From Zingiber officinale (Eukaryota; Streptophyta; Magnoliopsida; Zingiberales; Zingiberaceae): 64,000 nucleotides of DNA. The position numbers and the translations under genes are program-made. The stretch lies in assembly GCF_018446385.1 (NCBI RefSeq), contig NC_055990.1, positions 26,311,891 through 26,375,890 of the forward strand. Direction: 5' to 3'. Positions 1 through 12,528 of this stretch are shown here, in pieces; position 1 is the stretch's first letter, and each line of letters begins with the position of its first letter. The notes under the pieces are model-generated. The model ran no database searches. It saw nothing but the letters and a program-made list of their open reading frames with translations, and had not been told where the DNA came from.

Positions 1-1850
1 AATTTACCTCAAAAATAAAAAATGGAATTTTTGTGAGTTACTCATTAAATAGTAGAGGATACAAAGTATATAACAAAAATACACTAAGAATCGAAGAAAC
101 TACAAATGTAAAATTTGAAGAATCTAACCTGAACCTAGAACAAACTCATGTTTAACCAATTGACTTTGTTAGAAGTAGCACTAATCTAGGGGGAGCAAGT
201 GAAGAAGAAGAACATCAACCTCAAGAACATCAAACTAGAACCATAAGGATTAACACAAACCATCCACTTGACCAAGTAATTGGTGACCCAGACCTAAGAG
301 TTCAAACTAGATCAGCCTTTAGAAACCTAAATCAAATAGCTTTAATCTCTAACATCAAACCTAAAATAATAGAAGAATCATTAAGTGATCCAGATTGGAT
401 CTTAGCCATGTATAAGGAACTAGCCCAATTTGAAAGAAATGAGGTATGAGATTTAGTTCCATTACCAGAAAATAAAAGGATAATCGAAACCAAATGGGTC
501 TTTAGAAACAAACTAAATGAAAAAGGAGAAATTGTTAGAAATAAGGCCAGATTAGTAGCAAAATGATTCAGCCAAATTGAGGGATTTCGATGAAATCTAT
601 GCATTAGTTGCTAGACTTGAATCAATGCAGCCCATAAGAGATTCAAATTATATCAAATGGATGTTAACTCAGCCTTTCTAAATGGACTGATTAAGGAAGA
701 GGTGTATGTAGGTCAACCCCCCAGGTTTGAAAACTTAGAATACTCTAAGCATGTGTTTAAATTAAAGAAAGCCCTGTATGGCCTAAAACAGGCCCCCACA
801 GCTTGGTATGAAAGGTTGACCACATACTCTCAATCTCAAAAAGCTTCAAACAAGGTTAAATAGACCCAACCCTTTTTTGTAAAAGGTTAATCAAGATCTA
901 TTTATAACTCAAGTCTATGTGGACGCTATAATTTTAGATCAACTAACTTAAAACTGTTATAAGAATTCATAACGTTAATGGAACATGAGTTTGAAATGAG
1001 TCTAGTAGGACAACTAATATTCTCCCTAGGTCTACAAATCAAACAAGCAAATGAAGGTAACTATGTTAATCAGCAAAAATATACACTTGAATTACTTAAG
1101 AACTTTGGAATGGAAAACTCTAAAGAAATTAAAACTCCAATGGCTACCAATACAACCTTAGATAGTGACCCAAATGGAAAACCTATAGACCTCAAATATT
1201 ATAGAAGTGTCATAGAAAGCCTACTGTACCTAACTGCAAGTCGGCCAGATATCCTATTTGTAGTTAGTATGTGTGCTAGGTACCAGACTTGTGCCATGGA
1301 ATCACACTTGGGTAATGTTAAAAGAATTTTTTAGATATTTAAAGGGTACGTCCAACGTAGGACGTGGTACCCTAGGATAGCAAATTTTAAGCTTATAGGG
1401 TATTCTGACTCAGATCATGTCGGTTGTAAACTCGATAGGAAAAGTACAAGCGATGATTGTCAATTACTTGGATCATCACTTGTCAACAAGTTTAGTAGAA
1501 AGTAACACTATGTTACTTTATCTACTATTGAGGTAGAATATATAGCAATAGGAGAATGTGTTACACAACTCCTATGGATGATGCACACCCTAAAAGACTT
1601 CCATCTAAACTTTAAAAATACAAAAGTGTTCATTGATAATATTAGCTCAATCAACTTAATAAAAAAATCTAATGTATCATTCAAGAACTAAACACCATTT
1701 TATCAGAGATCATGTCACTAAGGGAGATATTGAACTCAAATGTATTAAGTCCAAATCTAACTTAGCTGACATATTTACCAAACTACTCCCTGAGAATGAA
1801 TTTAGCAACTTGCGACGATAACTAGGAATGCGTTTTATAGAATAGGACTT
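1..1850 (+). pseudogene. Decayed Ty1/copia pol (RT and RNase H)
   Basis: Remnant of a copia polyprotein, 3' half only. The start of reverse transcriptase is readable around 400-600 (WVFRNK at about 496). The DVNSAFLNG and ALYGLKQAP blocks lie at 657-863 and the second RT half at 978-1334. RNase H follows at about 1380-1830 (GYSDSD motif). Many stops and frameshifts break it. The catalytic YVDD is read as YVDA at 916-927, so the second aspartate is lost. An acidic GGASEEEE stretch before RT recalls SIRE/Maximus elements, but I cannot fix the lineage. No 5' end lies in the window. The copia-derived sequence is interrupted downstream by the gypsy element at 2194, and its flank seems to resume at 13413. 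Confidence 0.85.
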
Positions 1851-2188
1851 CTCTTCAAATAATTTCTTAAAATGGTTTGAAAATTCTAAGGAAAAATCTT
1901 TACTTTTATCTTCAAAATTTCCATTTCCTTAGCCTTTCAAAATTGATTTCAGCCTTAGTCTAGGTCAAATCCATAGAAAGCATGTTCCTATAGATATAGG
2001 ACTTTAGCATTTCACAAACACATTAAGTTTATCTTGATTGTGTATTCACAAACTTAGACTGGCGTAAGATGCGTAGGCACTTTGTCTGGACTTAAAATGC
2101 TTATATATGTGCATCAACACAAGTCTCAGCGAGAAATACCAAATTACAGTGATCAAGTTAAATAATCCATCTTAGTTATATACTAATT

Positions 2189-2193
2189 GGACT
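2189..2193. repeat. Target-site duplication GGACT, left
   Basis: GGACT sits directly before the TG of the 5' LTR and is repeated directly after the CA of the 3' LTR at 13413-13417. It fixes the borders of the gypsy insertion. Confidence 0.95.
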
Positions 2194-3078
2194 TGATCCG
2201 GTAGTAAGAGCGGGCCCCCCCCTTCTCTGGCAAAGTCAACGCCAAGTGGAAGTCACCGGAACAGCCGCCCACCCAGAGGAGAGTGTGGTCCGACCGGACG
2301 GACGGCCATAGATGGTCGGTCCGACTGGACTGCCGGCCGGCCGATGGAATCGAGTACCCGGAAGGGTCCGGCCGGTTTGCACTTATAGTTGGTAGGCACC
2401 CTGTCAAATCGGGGTTCCGACGCTCAGTTAAAAAGGTCATAGACCGAGCTGACCTTTTGACCGATCACAGTCATAAAGCACCCCTGTTTGTTAGTCTCCA
2501 CAAAGCACAAGTAAACCACTGCGGATGTCCGGTCGGATGTTTAGGTATCTTTCCGCTCGGACTACAAGTTTGGAGCAAAGGAAAGGGCCAGAGGATTTCT
2601 TTCTCTGACAACCTGTAGGTTTCACGTGTGTGTCATGCTCCAAATCTTGTGACAGGGGATTCTGCTGTCCCATCGAGGGCATGCTTTGACTGTAGCGATA
2701 TGGGTCAGGTAAACTTTCTGACAGCCGCGTACCTAGGAAAGGACAGGTAAGCTTTCTGACAGCCGCATACCTAGGATAGGACAGGGGACACTTATGCACC
2801 TTGGTACGCGTGCCCAAACCTTTCACAGCTCTATATAAAGAACCTCAGGTTTCATCGACAAAGGATTTGGGGTATGTACTCTGAGACTTCTGGAGCCACC
2901 TTGTTCATCGTGATTTACCTGACTTGAGCGTCGGAGGGTCGTCGCTGGGAATCCCCTTCCCGGCTCGACTTCTGTGCAGGATAGCCGGAGCATCTCGACA
3001 CTAGTTGGAGACCTACATCAGCGAGCCTTGGAGCGTCACGTGCCCAGCGTCTGTTGACTTCTGGTTCGGACAGGATCA
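2194..3078 (+). repeat. 5' LTR of the Tat-type element
   Basis: 885 bp, running TGATCC to GGATCA. It differs from the 3' LTR by a few substitutions (for example near 2310 and 2440) and a small length change near 2868. A TATATAA box at 2833-2839 marks the U3 promoter, with transcription expected some 30 bp downstream. Confidence 0.95.
2833..2839 (+). promoter_or_regulatory. TATA box in the gypsy 5' LTR
   Basis: TATATAA within CTATATAAAG. The same box recurs in the 3' LTR and at the equivalent place in both inverted LTRs of the 28.5-33.5 kb composite, which supports function. Confidence 0.7.
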
Positions 3079-3081
3079 AAT

Positions 3082-3099
3082 TGGCGCCGTCTGTGGGAA
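3082..3099 (+). other. Primer-binding site
   Basis: Three bases after the 5' LTR comes TGGCGCC followed by a further tRNA-like match. A TGG start is the complement of the 3' CCA of a tRNA. I did not assign the tRNA. Confidence 0.75.
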
Positions 3100-3123
3100 C
3101 GCTCCTGCATCCGAGCATAGACA

Positions 3124-6100
3124 ATGGACGAGGCTGGACGACAGCACACGGTGACGCTTTCAAGGGAGGAACTCGACGCTCTGGTCGAGATAAGGGCCGC
3201 CAAACTCGTTGAGCAAAAGCAAAAAGCATCCGCCGAGCGGGCGGAGCAACAAGCAACGTCCGCGTCGGGGGGCCGAGCGGAAGCACCTCCAGCCACCGTC
3301 GCATTCCACCGGGCCTTATTTCGCACCCCTGGCGCCACGCCAGCCCGAAGAGATATAGGATCTTCCTCAGATGAAATGCCAAGGCGGGATGACAGGAAGG
3401 GGAAAGCTCCCCGGACGGACTCATCTCCCGAGCGGACCAACCGCCAATTTTCGGAAGCCATTCTGCGAGATCCTCTGCCCAAGCACTACGTGCCCCCTAC
3501 GATCGGCGAGTATAATGGAACAACGGACCCGGATGATCATTTGGGTAAGTTTGATAATACCGCCACGCTCCACCAATACACTGATGGAGTGAAGTGCCGA
3601 GTCTTCCTTACCACGCTCTCGGGATCGGCCCAGCGGTGGTTCCGTAGACTGCCGGACGGATCTATCACAAGCTTCAAGGACTTCCGAACGGCCTTCCTCC
3701 ACCACTTCGCCAGCAGTCGGCGTTATCAGAAAACAAGCGTTAGCTTGTTCGCCATCAAGCAAGAACCAAAAGAATCGCTTCGAGCTTACATCCAGCGATT
3801 CAACCAAGTGGCGATGGACATCCCAACAGCCACATCGGAAACGATGATGAACGCCTTCACACAAGGCCTTGTTGATGGGGACTTCTTCAGGTCGCTCATC
3901 CGAAAGCCGCCCCGAGACTATGATCACATGCTACATCGGGCCAACGAATACATAAACGTGGAAGAAGCGCAAGCCGCTCGGAAAAAAGAAGCTCCAACCG
4001 AGCGTGCACTTGTTCATGCCGAGCGGAAGCAGCACTCCGCTCAGCAACCACCTAGAGGACCAAGGGCTGAAGCAATTCGATCTCCCCACACCAGATCGCA
4101 CGTGCAAGAAGTGGCCGCCGCCCGGCCAAAGAAGAGGTGGACCCCAATGTTCTGCAAATTCCACCAAACGGATACGCACAACACGAGGGATTGCCGAAGC
4201 CTTCCCTTTGTGTCCAATCCTGTTCCCCGGAGAACCGAACGACGGTCTCCTCCCCTCAACACGAGGCAAAGGACCCAGGAAGCCGACCGGGCCCGCATAG
4301 AGAGGCGACATCACCATACGTCCGATCGGCATAGATCCCCAAGACAGGACAGTCGCCGGACGTCCAGGGAACGGTCCCGACCATCCACTCGGGAGGAAGA
4401 AAACAGGAGCAATACTTCCGGGCGAAATTGTTGGTGGGCCGACCGGAGGAGACTCCAACCGAGCAAGAAAGGCGGGCGTCGGCAGCTGCAGATCCATGTA
4501 GTCGGTTGTAGCCAAGAGCGGGCAAGTGGACCGGAAATCACTTTCGGGCCCGGAGACTTGGAAGGAGTAGAAGTACCCCACGACGACGCGCTGCTCATTA
4601 AAGCGGTAATAGCAAATTACACCATTCACCGCATATTTGTTGACACAGGGAGCTCGGTCAACATACTATTCAAGAAGGCGTTCGATCAGCTGCAAATTGA
4701 TCGAGCCGAGCGGCTTCCAATGACGACCCGCTCTACGGGTTTACGGGCAATGAAGTACAGGTCCGGTTGGCCACCTCACTGGGAGAAGAACCGCTCAGGA
4801 GGACCAGGACAACAAACTTCGTGGTGGTTGACTCTACCTCATCCTACAACGTCATTTTGGGACGACCGGCGCTCGGCGAATTCCGAGCGGTTGTCTCAAC
4901 CTTCCACCAGAAGATAAAATTTCCCGTGGAGGACAAAGTTGGAGAAGTGCGGGGAGATCAACTAGCAGCTCGGCGTTGCTATATAGAGATGATCCGAGCA
5001 GAAGCTTCTTCCGCTCGGAAGGTCCCCCGAATCGAGGTACACGCCATAACCGAGAAACCTCCTGCTTTAATTTATGATGAAAAGGAGGAAGTTCAGATCC
5101 ATCCGACCCGATCGGAGGCCACCACTTTCATCGCCTCAGATCTAGAGGAAAAACAGAAGAAGAAGCTGATCCAATGCCTCCAGCAAAATCATGATGTCTT
5201 TGTTTGGTCGACACACGAGTTGCCCGGAATTTCGCCTAGCCTAGCGCAACATGAGTTGCATGTCCGACCTGACGCTCGGCCAGTAAAGCAGAAAAAAAGA
5301 GATTTTAGCGCCGAGCAGAATGCCATAATCCGGGCGGAAGTAGAGAAACTTCTGGAGGCCGGCCACATACGCGAGGTGCAGTTCCCGAGCTGGCTAGCCA
5401 ACGTGGTATTGGTCTCCAAGCCGGGCGGCAAGTGGCGAGTTTGCATTGACTTTCGGGACTTAAACAAAGCATGTCCCAAAGATTTTTATCCTCTGCCCCG
5501 GATAGATCAGCTGGTGGACTCTACGGCCGGCTGTGAGTTAATTTGCATGCTCGACGCCTACCAGGGCTATCACCAGGTACCGCTCGCCCGCGAAGATCAA
5601 GAAAAGGTGAGCTTCGTAACGGCTGACGGCACATATTGCTACAATGTGATGCCGTTCGGATTGAAGAATGCCGGGGCCACCTATCAGCGCTTGATGAACA
5701 AGGTATTCAAGGAGCAGATCGGGCGGAACCTGGAAGTTTACGTGGACGACATTCTTATCAAATCCGTCCGAGCGGCCGATCTTTTCAAGGATATGGAAGA
5801 AACCTTCCGAACACTGCGCAAATATGGAGTCAAGCTAAATCCCCAGAAATGCCTGTTTGGAGCTAAAGGAGGGCGTTTCTTGGGGTATATAGTGACCGAG
5901 CGGGGGATCGAAGCAAATCCCAACAAGGTGAAAGCTCTGCAAGACATGCTTCCTCCCAGAAACACAAGGGAAGTGCAACGGTTGACCGGTCGGATAACTG
6001 CTTTGTCCAGATTCATCTCCAAAACTGCCGACCGGAACCTGCCATTCTTCAAGATCCTACGCAGAGCTACTAAGTTCCAGTGGAACGAAGAGTGTGACCG

Positions 6101-8238
6101 AGCATTTGAAGAGTTGAAAACATATCTGAATTCCCTGCCTGTACTGGCCAAGCCGATCGGAGGTGAGTCACTGTATATGTATTTGTCGTCAACTGAGCAT
6201 GCTGTAGGCTCAGCACTTGTGAGGGCGAGCGGCGAAGAGCAGCCGGTGTATTTTCTGAGCCATATTTTGAAAGATGCTGAATCTCGCTACACCGGGCTCG
6301 AGAAGTTGGCCTTGGCATTGGTTCTAGCCGCTCGGCGACTTCGACCGTATTTCTTGGCCCACACAATCATTGTCCGGACGAACAGTCCACTCGGAAGAGT
6401 CCTGTTGAATCCAGAAGCGTCCGGACGGCTTATCAAGTGGACGACAGAATTAAGCGAGTTCGACATCCAGTACCAGCCCCGCTCGGCGATTAAAGCCCAA
6501 TCCTTGGCTGATTTTGTGACCGAAGTGCAGAGGCCCGAGCCGGAAGCTCTGTGGAAGATATATGTGGATGGGTCTTCCACTCGACTCGGAGGCGGAATTG
6601 GGATATTACTTATCTCACCGCAAGAAGAAAAGATGCACCTATCCGTCCGGCTGGACTACAAGGCCACCAACAATGAGGCAGAGTATGAGGCCCTTATAGC
6701 CGGATTACAGGCGGCACGACATGTGGGGGCCGGTCGGGTAACTCTCTATTCGGATTCACAGTTGGCCGCTCAGCAACTTTCCGGCACCTTTGAAATCAAC
6801 TGTGTTCGGCTTAAACTCTACGCTGAGGCCTTTGAAAAACTCAAAGCTACTTTCCGAGAAGTGCTTATCCAGAAGATTCCCCGAACGGAGAACCAAGCGG
6901 CCGATGAGTTGGCCAAACTCGCGAGCTCAATAACGCCGGTCGCCATTCAGCAGCCAATTGAAAAAACGCTGATGGTGGCGCATGTCGACCGGATGCAAGG
7001 CCTCGCGTTTCCAAGTGACTGGAGGACACCTATTATAGAATTCCTCCGTTCGGGCACCACACCATCCGATGAATATGCAGCCCGGCTCCTCAGAAGAAGA
7101 GCCGGTCGGTTTACACTCATCGGAGATCAGCTTTACAAGAAAGCTTTCTCGCGTCCTCTGCTAAAATGTGTAAGCTCGGAGGACTCAGCTTACATCCTCC
7201 AGGAAGTACATCAAGGATCATGTGGAGGTCATCCGGGCGGACGCTCGTTAGCCAAGAAGATCCTCTTGGCCGGATACTTTTGGCCAACTTTACAAGCAGA
7301 TGTCGCTCGGACAGTATCTACATGCCTTTCATGCAAGTATCACAACTTCTCCCACCGACCGGCAGAGGAGATGAAGGCATCAACCATCTCATGTCCGTTC
7401 GATCGGTGGGGAATGGATATTGTGGGTCCATTTCCGATGGCGACCGGGCAGAAATTTTACTAGTGGCGGTAGATTATTTCTCCAAGTGGGTGGAGAGCCG
7501 CTGGCAAAGATCATCGAGCAAATGGTTAAAAAATTCATCTGGCAGCACATCATTTGTCGGTTCGGCATCCCTCGCCGACTGGTGTCCGACAACGGGCGGC
7601 AGTTCACAGGGAAGATGTTGGAGGATTGGTGCCAAAGCTACGGCATCGAGCAACATTTCACGTCCGTGGCCTATCCTCAGAGCAACGGTCAAGCTGAAGT
7701 CGCCAACCGGGAAATTCTTCGTATTCTGCGCGCTCGGCTCGACCATTTGGGAGGGAGTTGGCCGGATGAAGTGCCGAGCGTCTTGTGGGCTATCCGAACG
7801 ACGCCAAAAGAAGGGACGGGAGTCACACCGTTCCATTTGGTATATGGCGGTGAGGCTGTCATACCGGTCGAAGTCGGCGTTGAGTCAACCAGGATCCAGA
7901 ACTATGATGATGACAACACCGAACGAAGAAACATAGAGCTGGACTTGGTAGAAGAGGAGAGGGCAAAGGCGTCCGTTCGGCTGATGGCGTACCGTCAGCG
8001 GATGAAGCAAAACTACAACCGGCGCGTAATTCCCAGGTCGTTCCAAGTCGGCGATCTCGTCTGGAAGAAAGTCAAGCCGGTCGGCGACGTCGGCAAGCTT
8101 GAAGCGCCATGGGCGGCCCTTTCAAAATCATCGAGAAGCTCGCTCGGTAGCGTATTATCGGAGGATGAGGACGGACGGCTAGATAGAGTGGAGCGAACCA
8201 CCTCCGACCTTCCGGCGGTGAAAGGTGTATCACTGTAA
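3124..8238 (+). pseudogene. Gypsy gag-pol, frameshifted
   Basis: Gag starts at 3124; its capsid core covers residues about 118-260 and ends in a CX2HX4HX4C knuckle-like motif near 4160. The retropepsin active site VDTGSS is at about residue 504. The frame changes near 4729; in the new frame follow RT (YVDD near 5739), RNase H (YVDGSS near 6561) and the integrase zinc-binding region (7204-7340). Two more frame changes near 7450 and 7495 lead to the integrase core (DNGRQF near 7587). The last part decays after about 8115. The order PR-RT-RH-INT is that of Ty3/gypsy; I see no chromodomain. The breaks lie in otherwise well-kept sequence, so sequencing errors are possible for some. Confidence 0.93.
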
Positions 8239-8600
8239 ATCACCACTGTATTTCATTTTCAACTAAATATTTGAAATGCGAGATGAAAAGTCAAAGGAGG
8301 CGAATATAAGGCATTATCATCGAAGGCCCCCGAGCCGATCGGTAGGGAGGTTTATGTGGTTAGACTCGTAAGCAAATAACCCGTGCCGTTCGGAGTTAAA
8401 TTGGTCAAGCCGAGCGCTCGAAGATCGAAGGCCCGTACCCTTCGAGCGGAGGTTTATTATCCGAGCCAAAATACTCGATGAAGTAGATCCTGAGCCGTGC
8501 GGCCGGAGGGCATTATCCAAGCGGGGGAAAGGCGAAAGCAACTCCGAACGGAAGTGTCAAAATTAGCCTTGACGACCGTCTAGCCCAGACGTTAAACCGC
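8239..8600. other. Spacer after pol, no recognised feature
   Basis: GC-rich 3' region of the gypsy element between the decayed integrase end and the tandem array. It is rich in GAGCGG and CCGAGC words that recur through the element. No domain seen. Confidence 0.5.
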
Positions 8601-9460
8601 AGAGCCGCGCCGAATATCCGCGCCCACGAGCACCGTCGTTAAAGATCAAGAGACGAGCCGGCGTCTATAAACCCTCCGGGAAGACCGACGAGCACCGTCG
8701 TTATCAAGAGCGAGCCGGCGTCTATAAACCCTCCGGCGGAAGACCGACGAGCCGTCGTTAAAGATCAAGAGACGAGCCGGCGTCTATAAACCCTCGGCGG
8801 AAGACCGACGAGCACCGTCGTTAAAGATCAAGAGGCGAGCCGGCCTATAAACCCTCCGGCGGAAGACCGACGAGCACCGTCGTTAAAGATCAAGAGACGA
8901 GCCGGCGTCTATAAACCCCGGGCGGAAGACCGACGAGCACCGTTGTTAAAGATCAAGAGACGAGCCGGCTCGTCTATAAACCCTCCGGCGGAAGACCGGC
9001 GAGCACCGCGTTAAAGATCAAGAGGCGAGCCGTCTATAAACCCTCCGGCGGAAGACCGGCGAGCACCGTCGTTAAAGATCAAGAGACGAGCGGTCTATAA
9101 ACCCTCCGGCGGAAGACCGACGAGCACCGTCGTTAAAGATCAAGAGACGAGCCGGCGTCTATAAACCCTCCGGCGGAAGACCGGCGAGCACCGTCGTTAA
9201 AGATCAAGAGGCGAGCCGGGCGTCTATAAACCCTCCGGCGGAAGACCGACGAGCACCGTCGTTAAACATCAAGAGACGAGCCGGCCTATAAACCTCCGCG
9301 CCGACGAGCTCGTCGTTAAAGATCGAGAGCCGCGCCGACCGGCTATAAATATCCGCAAGCGGAAGCCCGTCTAGACCGAGCCGCGCGACCGGCTATAAAT
9401 ATCCGCCCGACGAGCTCCGTCGTTAAAATCAAGAGGCGAGCCGGCGTCTATAAATAATCG
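8601..9460 (+). repeat. Tandem array of about 60-65 bp units in the gypsy 3' region
   Basis: About 13-14 units, each built as GAAGACCGACGAGCACCGTC, then GTTAAAGATCAAGAG, then a GAGCCGG / CTATAAACCC segment. Small deletions vary the length. Nearly every unit contains TATAAA (about 14 occurrences). Units in the middle (about 8640-9290) are the most alike; the edges are diverged, with CTATAAATA. Such arrays in Tat 3' regions are known as possible sources of satellite DNA. Confidence 0.9.
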
Positions 9461-9790
9461 AGCGGAATATCGTCGACACTGCGATTATCCGTATTCCCCG
9501 CCGATTGTCAGACCGAAGCTATTTTCCGATCGGACTCGAGGTATAAAAGGTTCGGATCGGCTTATAGCGAGCGATTCTGGCTAGCAGCCCAGATTGATAT
9601 TCGGCCGGACGGAAGAGCTGGGGAAAACACTTCATTCTGGAAGAATGCACCTCGAATGCCCAAGGTATGATGTGATAGAAGACGAGCGGACCGTACAAGT
9701 GTTAGCCAGGGAACAGTGCAAAAAGATAGAGTACACGAAAGGAAAGCATTTCATTAAAATTAGGACCTTAGGTCGAGTGGCCTAAGTACA
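9461..9790. other. Gypsy 3' internal spacer
   Basis: Lies between the array and the end of the antisense ORF. It holds a TATAAAAGG at about 9542 on the plus strand. No coding signal recognised. Confidence 0.4.
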
Positions 9791-11906
9791 AAAAGGTTCA
9801 TGTTCAGCCGAGCGGCGAAATTACAAAAATTACTCGATGTAATCGTAGAGGTCCCTCGGAATGTTGCTCAGGAGCTCCACTTGATCGCCGGCTGGAATAT
9901 TGGTGGACTCCGGAAGAAGGCCCTTCGACTTCAGATAGGTCATAGTGGCCGTAATTGCCAGGTCGAAAGCCGAGTACATCCGCTCGCAAATTTTCTCCGA
10001 GAACTCGGGCGATCGGATGTAACTTTGTCGGAGAGCGGCGACTCGGCTCGGCTCGGCATCCTGGTATTCCTTGAAGGTTGCACGGGAGCTTGTCGGGCCT
10101 CATTCAGACGTTCAATCTCCTCCGATCGGCCGTAGGCGGCTGCCTTCTCCGATCAAGCTCGCTCCGGCTCCCTTTATCTTCAACTCGGGCCCGGGCCTCC
10201 ACGTTTTCTTCCGGATCGGAGATGGCTGTGTTCTTCAGTGGTGGCGAGTTATCTTTGTGTCAGCGACTTGACCCGCTCGGACTCGGCTAGGCGTGGGCCG
10301 ATCATTGTTTTCCGCTCTGCACCTAGCGGTTTGAGTTTTCTTGACTCTTTTGCATGAGTAGGAAGGTCCTGGGAGCCGCTTCGGACCACTGCTGATTGCC
10401 TTATCTCCTCGTCCGCCATGGCAGACGGTTTGGTTGAAACGCTATCTCTTCCACCCACCAAGCGAGAAGGCGCATTGTTAGAAGCCGAGCGGAAATATTT
10501 TAGGTAAAACAAAAACAAAAACAACGAAGAACTTACCGTGGCACGCTTGCATGTGGTTGGCTAAGATTCGAGAGAGGATCGCTACCGGCGTCGGCCCACA
10601 TCTCGGCGAGGGCCCTTTCAAAGTAACGGTGTCGGCACGGCCGTCCGGTCACCGGCGAACTCTTGATCGAAGATGAAGAGTAACCCGTGTCGGCCGCTGT
10701 GCCGGGATCGCCGGCCGGGATCGGTGCGCCGAAGACCGCGAATGGATGGTCGAACGTTGGACCGAGCAGCGGGGAGAGTGTCGGCGGAGTGGCCTCGGCC
10801 GAGCGATCGGCTCGTCGTCGAAAAGGCGTCCGGCGAGATGAAATGGTCTCGACGGTGCCTTCCTTTCGCAATGAGGCGGCCGGTCGGAGGTTGGACCATG
10901 GAGGTAGCCGAGCGTGCGGGTCTCCACTCGGCGTCTCTTTTGCGTGGTGATCCTCCTCCGACGGACCCTTCCTCGGGGCCGTTGGTTCCCTGGAGGGGTA
11001 GCGCCACTTGTCCACATCTGTTGAGAGGCTCGAGCGGCCGATTCGGTGCCGCTCTCTCCTTCGTGAGAACCGTGGGTGAATACCAGCGCCCATTTCTTTG
11101 TCACATACCAATCCGCTTCTCTTTAGAGCAGGCCATCAAGTCCATGGCGATGTCGTATGAAGAGAAAAGAAATCGTTAACAATTAAAGCAAGTGCCAAAG
11201 CAAAGTTCTTACCGAAGCCGGTCGGAAGTGGGGTCCGTATAGGACTCAGCTCAAAAATGTACATCACTCCCTCGTGAAGAAGCTTGTTGATGTCAAGTCG
11301 TAGACCGGCTAGTACATTTGCGGCGTGAAGATAGTCCGGTCGGGTCTTGAATTTCTTCGATTCGGGAGGGAGGTAGACTGACTTGCCACTGGGTCGGAAA
11401 GTTTGGCTGACCGGGCATGCGGAGGTAGAAATAATAGTCCTTCCAATGTTTATTGGAAGTGGGTAGTTTATTGAAGAAGACCAAACCGGGCCGAGCTTGG
11501 AACATAAAGGTGCCGGCTCGGCTTGCTTAGGATAATAGAAATAAAAGAAGACCTCCGGTCGGAGGGGAATGTTGTGAATCTTGAACAAAACGACAACGCC
11601 GCAGAGGAGACGGAAGGTGTTTGGTACTAAACTTCCGAGCGGCACGCCAAAATAATTGCAGACGTCTGCTATAAAAGGATGGACGGGGAACCGCAGACCG
11701 GCGGTAAATTGGTCGCGAAAGACACAGAAACCACCGCGCGGCGGTCTGTGTGGCCGAGCGGCAGGACCAGCTAGGCGAACTTCGATATCCTCGGGGATTT
11801 CGAAATTGTCAGCCAAAATATCAAAATCCCGTTGTTCGAAGCGAGATCGCATGGTAGTATACCATGGGCCTAAGGATTGTTCTTCGGGATGAGAAGAACT
11901 GGCCAT
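9790..11906 (-). pseudogene. Antisense accessory ORF of the gypsy element (PF04195-like)
   Basis: A gene opposite in direction to gag-pol. Exon 1 runs from the Met at 11906 to about 11213, where the frame meets a GTAAGA donor. It encodes a domain with GLRFPVHPF, VCNYFGVP, LVPNTFRLL and FYFYYPKQ, which I recognise as the plant 'putative gypsy type transposon' family (Pfam PF04195). Downstream on the same strand come a Pro/Arg/Ser-rich linker (about 11100-10530) and a degraded, coiled-coil-like C-terminal part (about 10150-9800). A paralogue sits at 29909-31989. Antisense extra ORFs are known in Tat elements; their function is not established. The 3' half is broken by stops in every frame I followed. 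Confidence 0.75.
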
Positions 11907-12514
11907 GATCGGGGCAGAAGAAATCAAAAAGGAAGTTCCAAAGACGAAGGAATGGAATTTCAAAGACTCGAGCTAGGGGAAGAAATACGGATTAGATACC
12001 GGAAAGGAAGGAGGATAGATCTAAAACCTTACTGAGGGGAGATGAATCGAGGAAAGGCGCCGGAGAGCGTCAGAAGGCAGCAACAAGATCGCCGGAGCTC
12101 CACAGCGCAGAGAGCAACAGTAGAGGTAACGGAGGCGTGTGAAGGCGAGAAGGAAACGAAGAATTTATAGGGTGAGGGCCGGTCGGCCTCCACCGTCGGA
12201 TCCAGGTCACGGGAATCAATGCATACATCTAGCCGTTTATTTCGAATTGCTTCGGTCACATCAAAATATCATGCAACCGCCTCCGTACTCTGATGGCATT
12301 GCTCCACGTGGCAGTCAATCATTCGGAGCATTTAATGAAGGTATGATCGACATTGATGTCGAAGATTGGCGCAGAACGCAAGGAGATCCGGCGAAAGCCA
12401 TCATTGATTCATTCAAGGATACCTCTGCCGCTGACCGGGCGGAGGAGATTAGCATGGAAGAGCCGTTCGGCTAGACTCACAGTCCAGGACTATGCGCCTC
12501 CTTCGACTAGACTT

Positions 12515-12528
12515 GAAGGGAAGGCAAG
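12515..12528 (+). other. Polypurine tract
   Basis: GAAGGGAAGGCAAG ends exactly at the TG of the 3' LTR, as expected for plus-strand priming. Related tracts lie inside both LTRs of the 28.5-33.5 kb composite. Confidence 0.75.

Noticed and set aside
2283-2826. ORFs of 85-111 codons repeated at 12449-13161
   Set aside because: They lie inside the two LTRs and are identical because the LTRs are; no domain.
3036-4629. Long minus-strand ORFs opposite gag
   Set aside because: Shadows of the GC-rich gag frame, Pro/Arg/Ser-rich, no domain.
3124-8238. Endogenous pararetrovirus
   Set aside because: LTRs, a tRNA primer site next to the LTR, and an integrase downstream of RNase H make it a Ty3/gypsy retrotransposon.
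8601-9460. CRISPR-like array
   Set aside because: Units have no unique spacers; it is a plain tandem repeat within a retrotransposon of a plant genome.
10533-11179. Overlapping ORFs on both strands
   Set aside because: Only the minus-strand frame continuing the accessory ORF is credible; the plus-strand ones are shadows.
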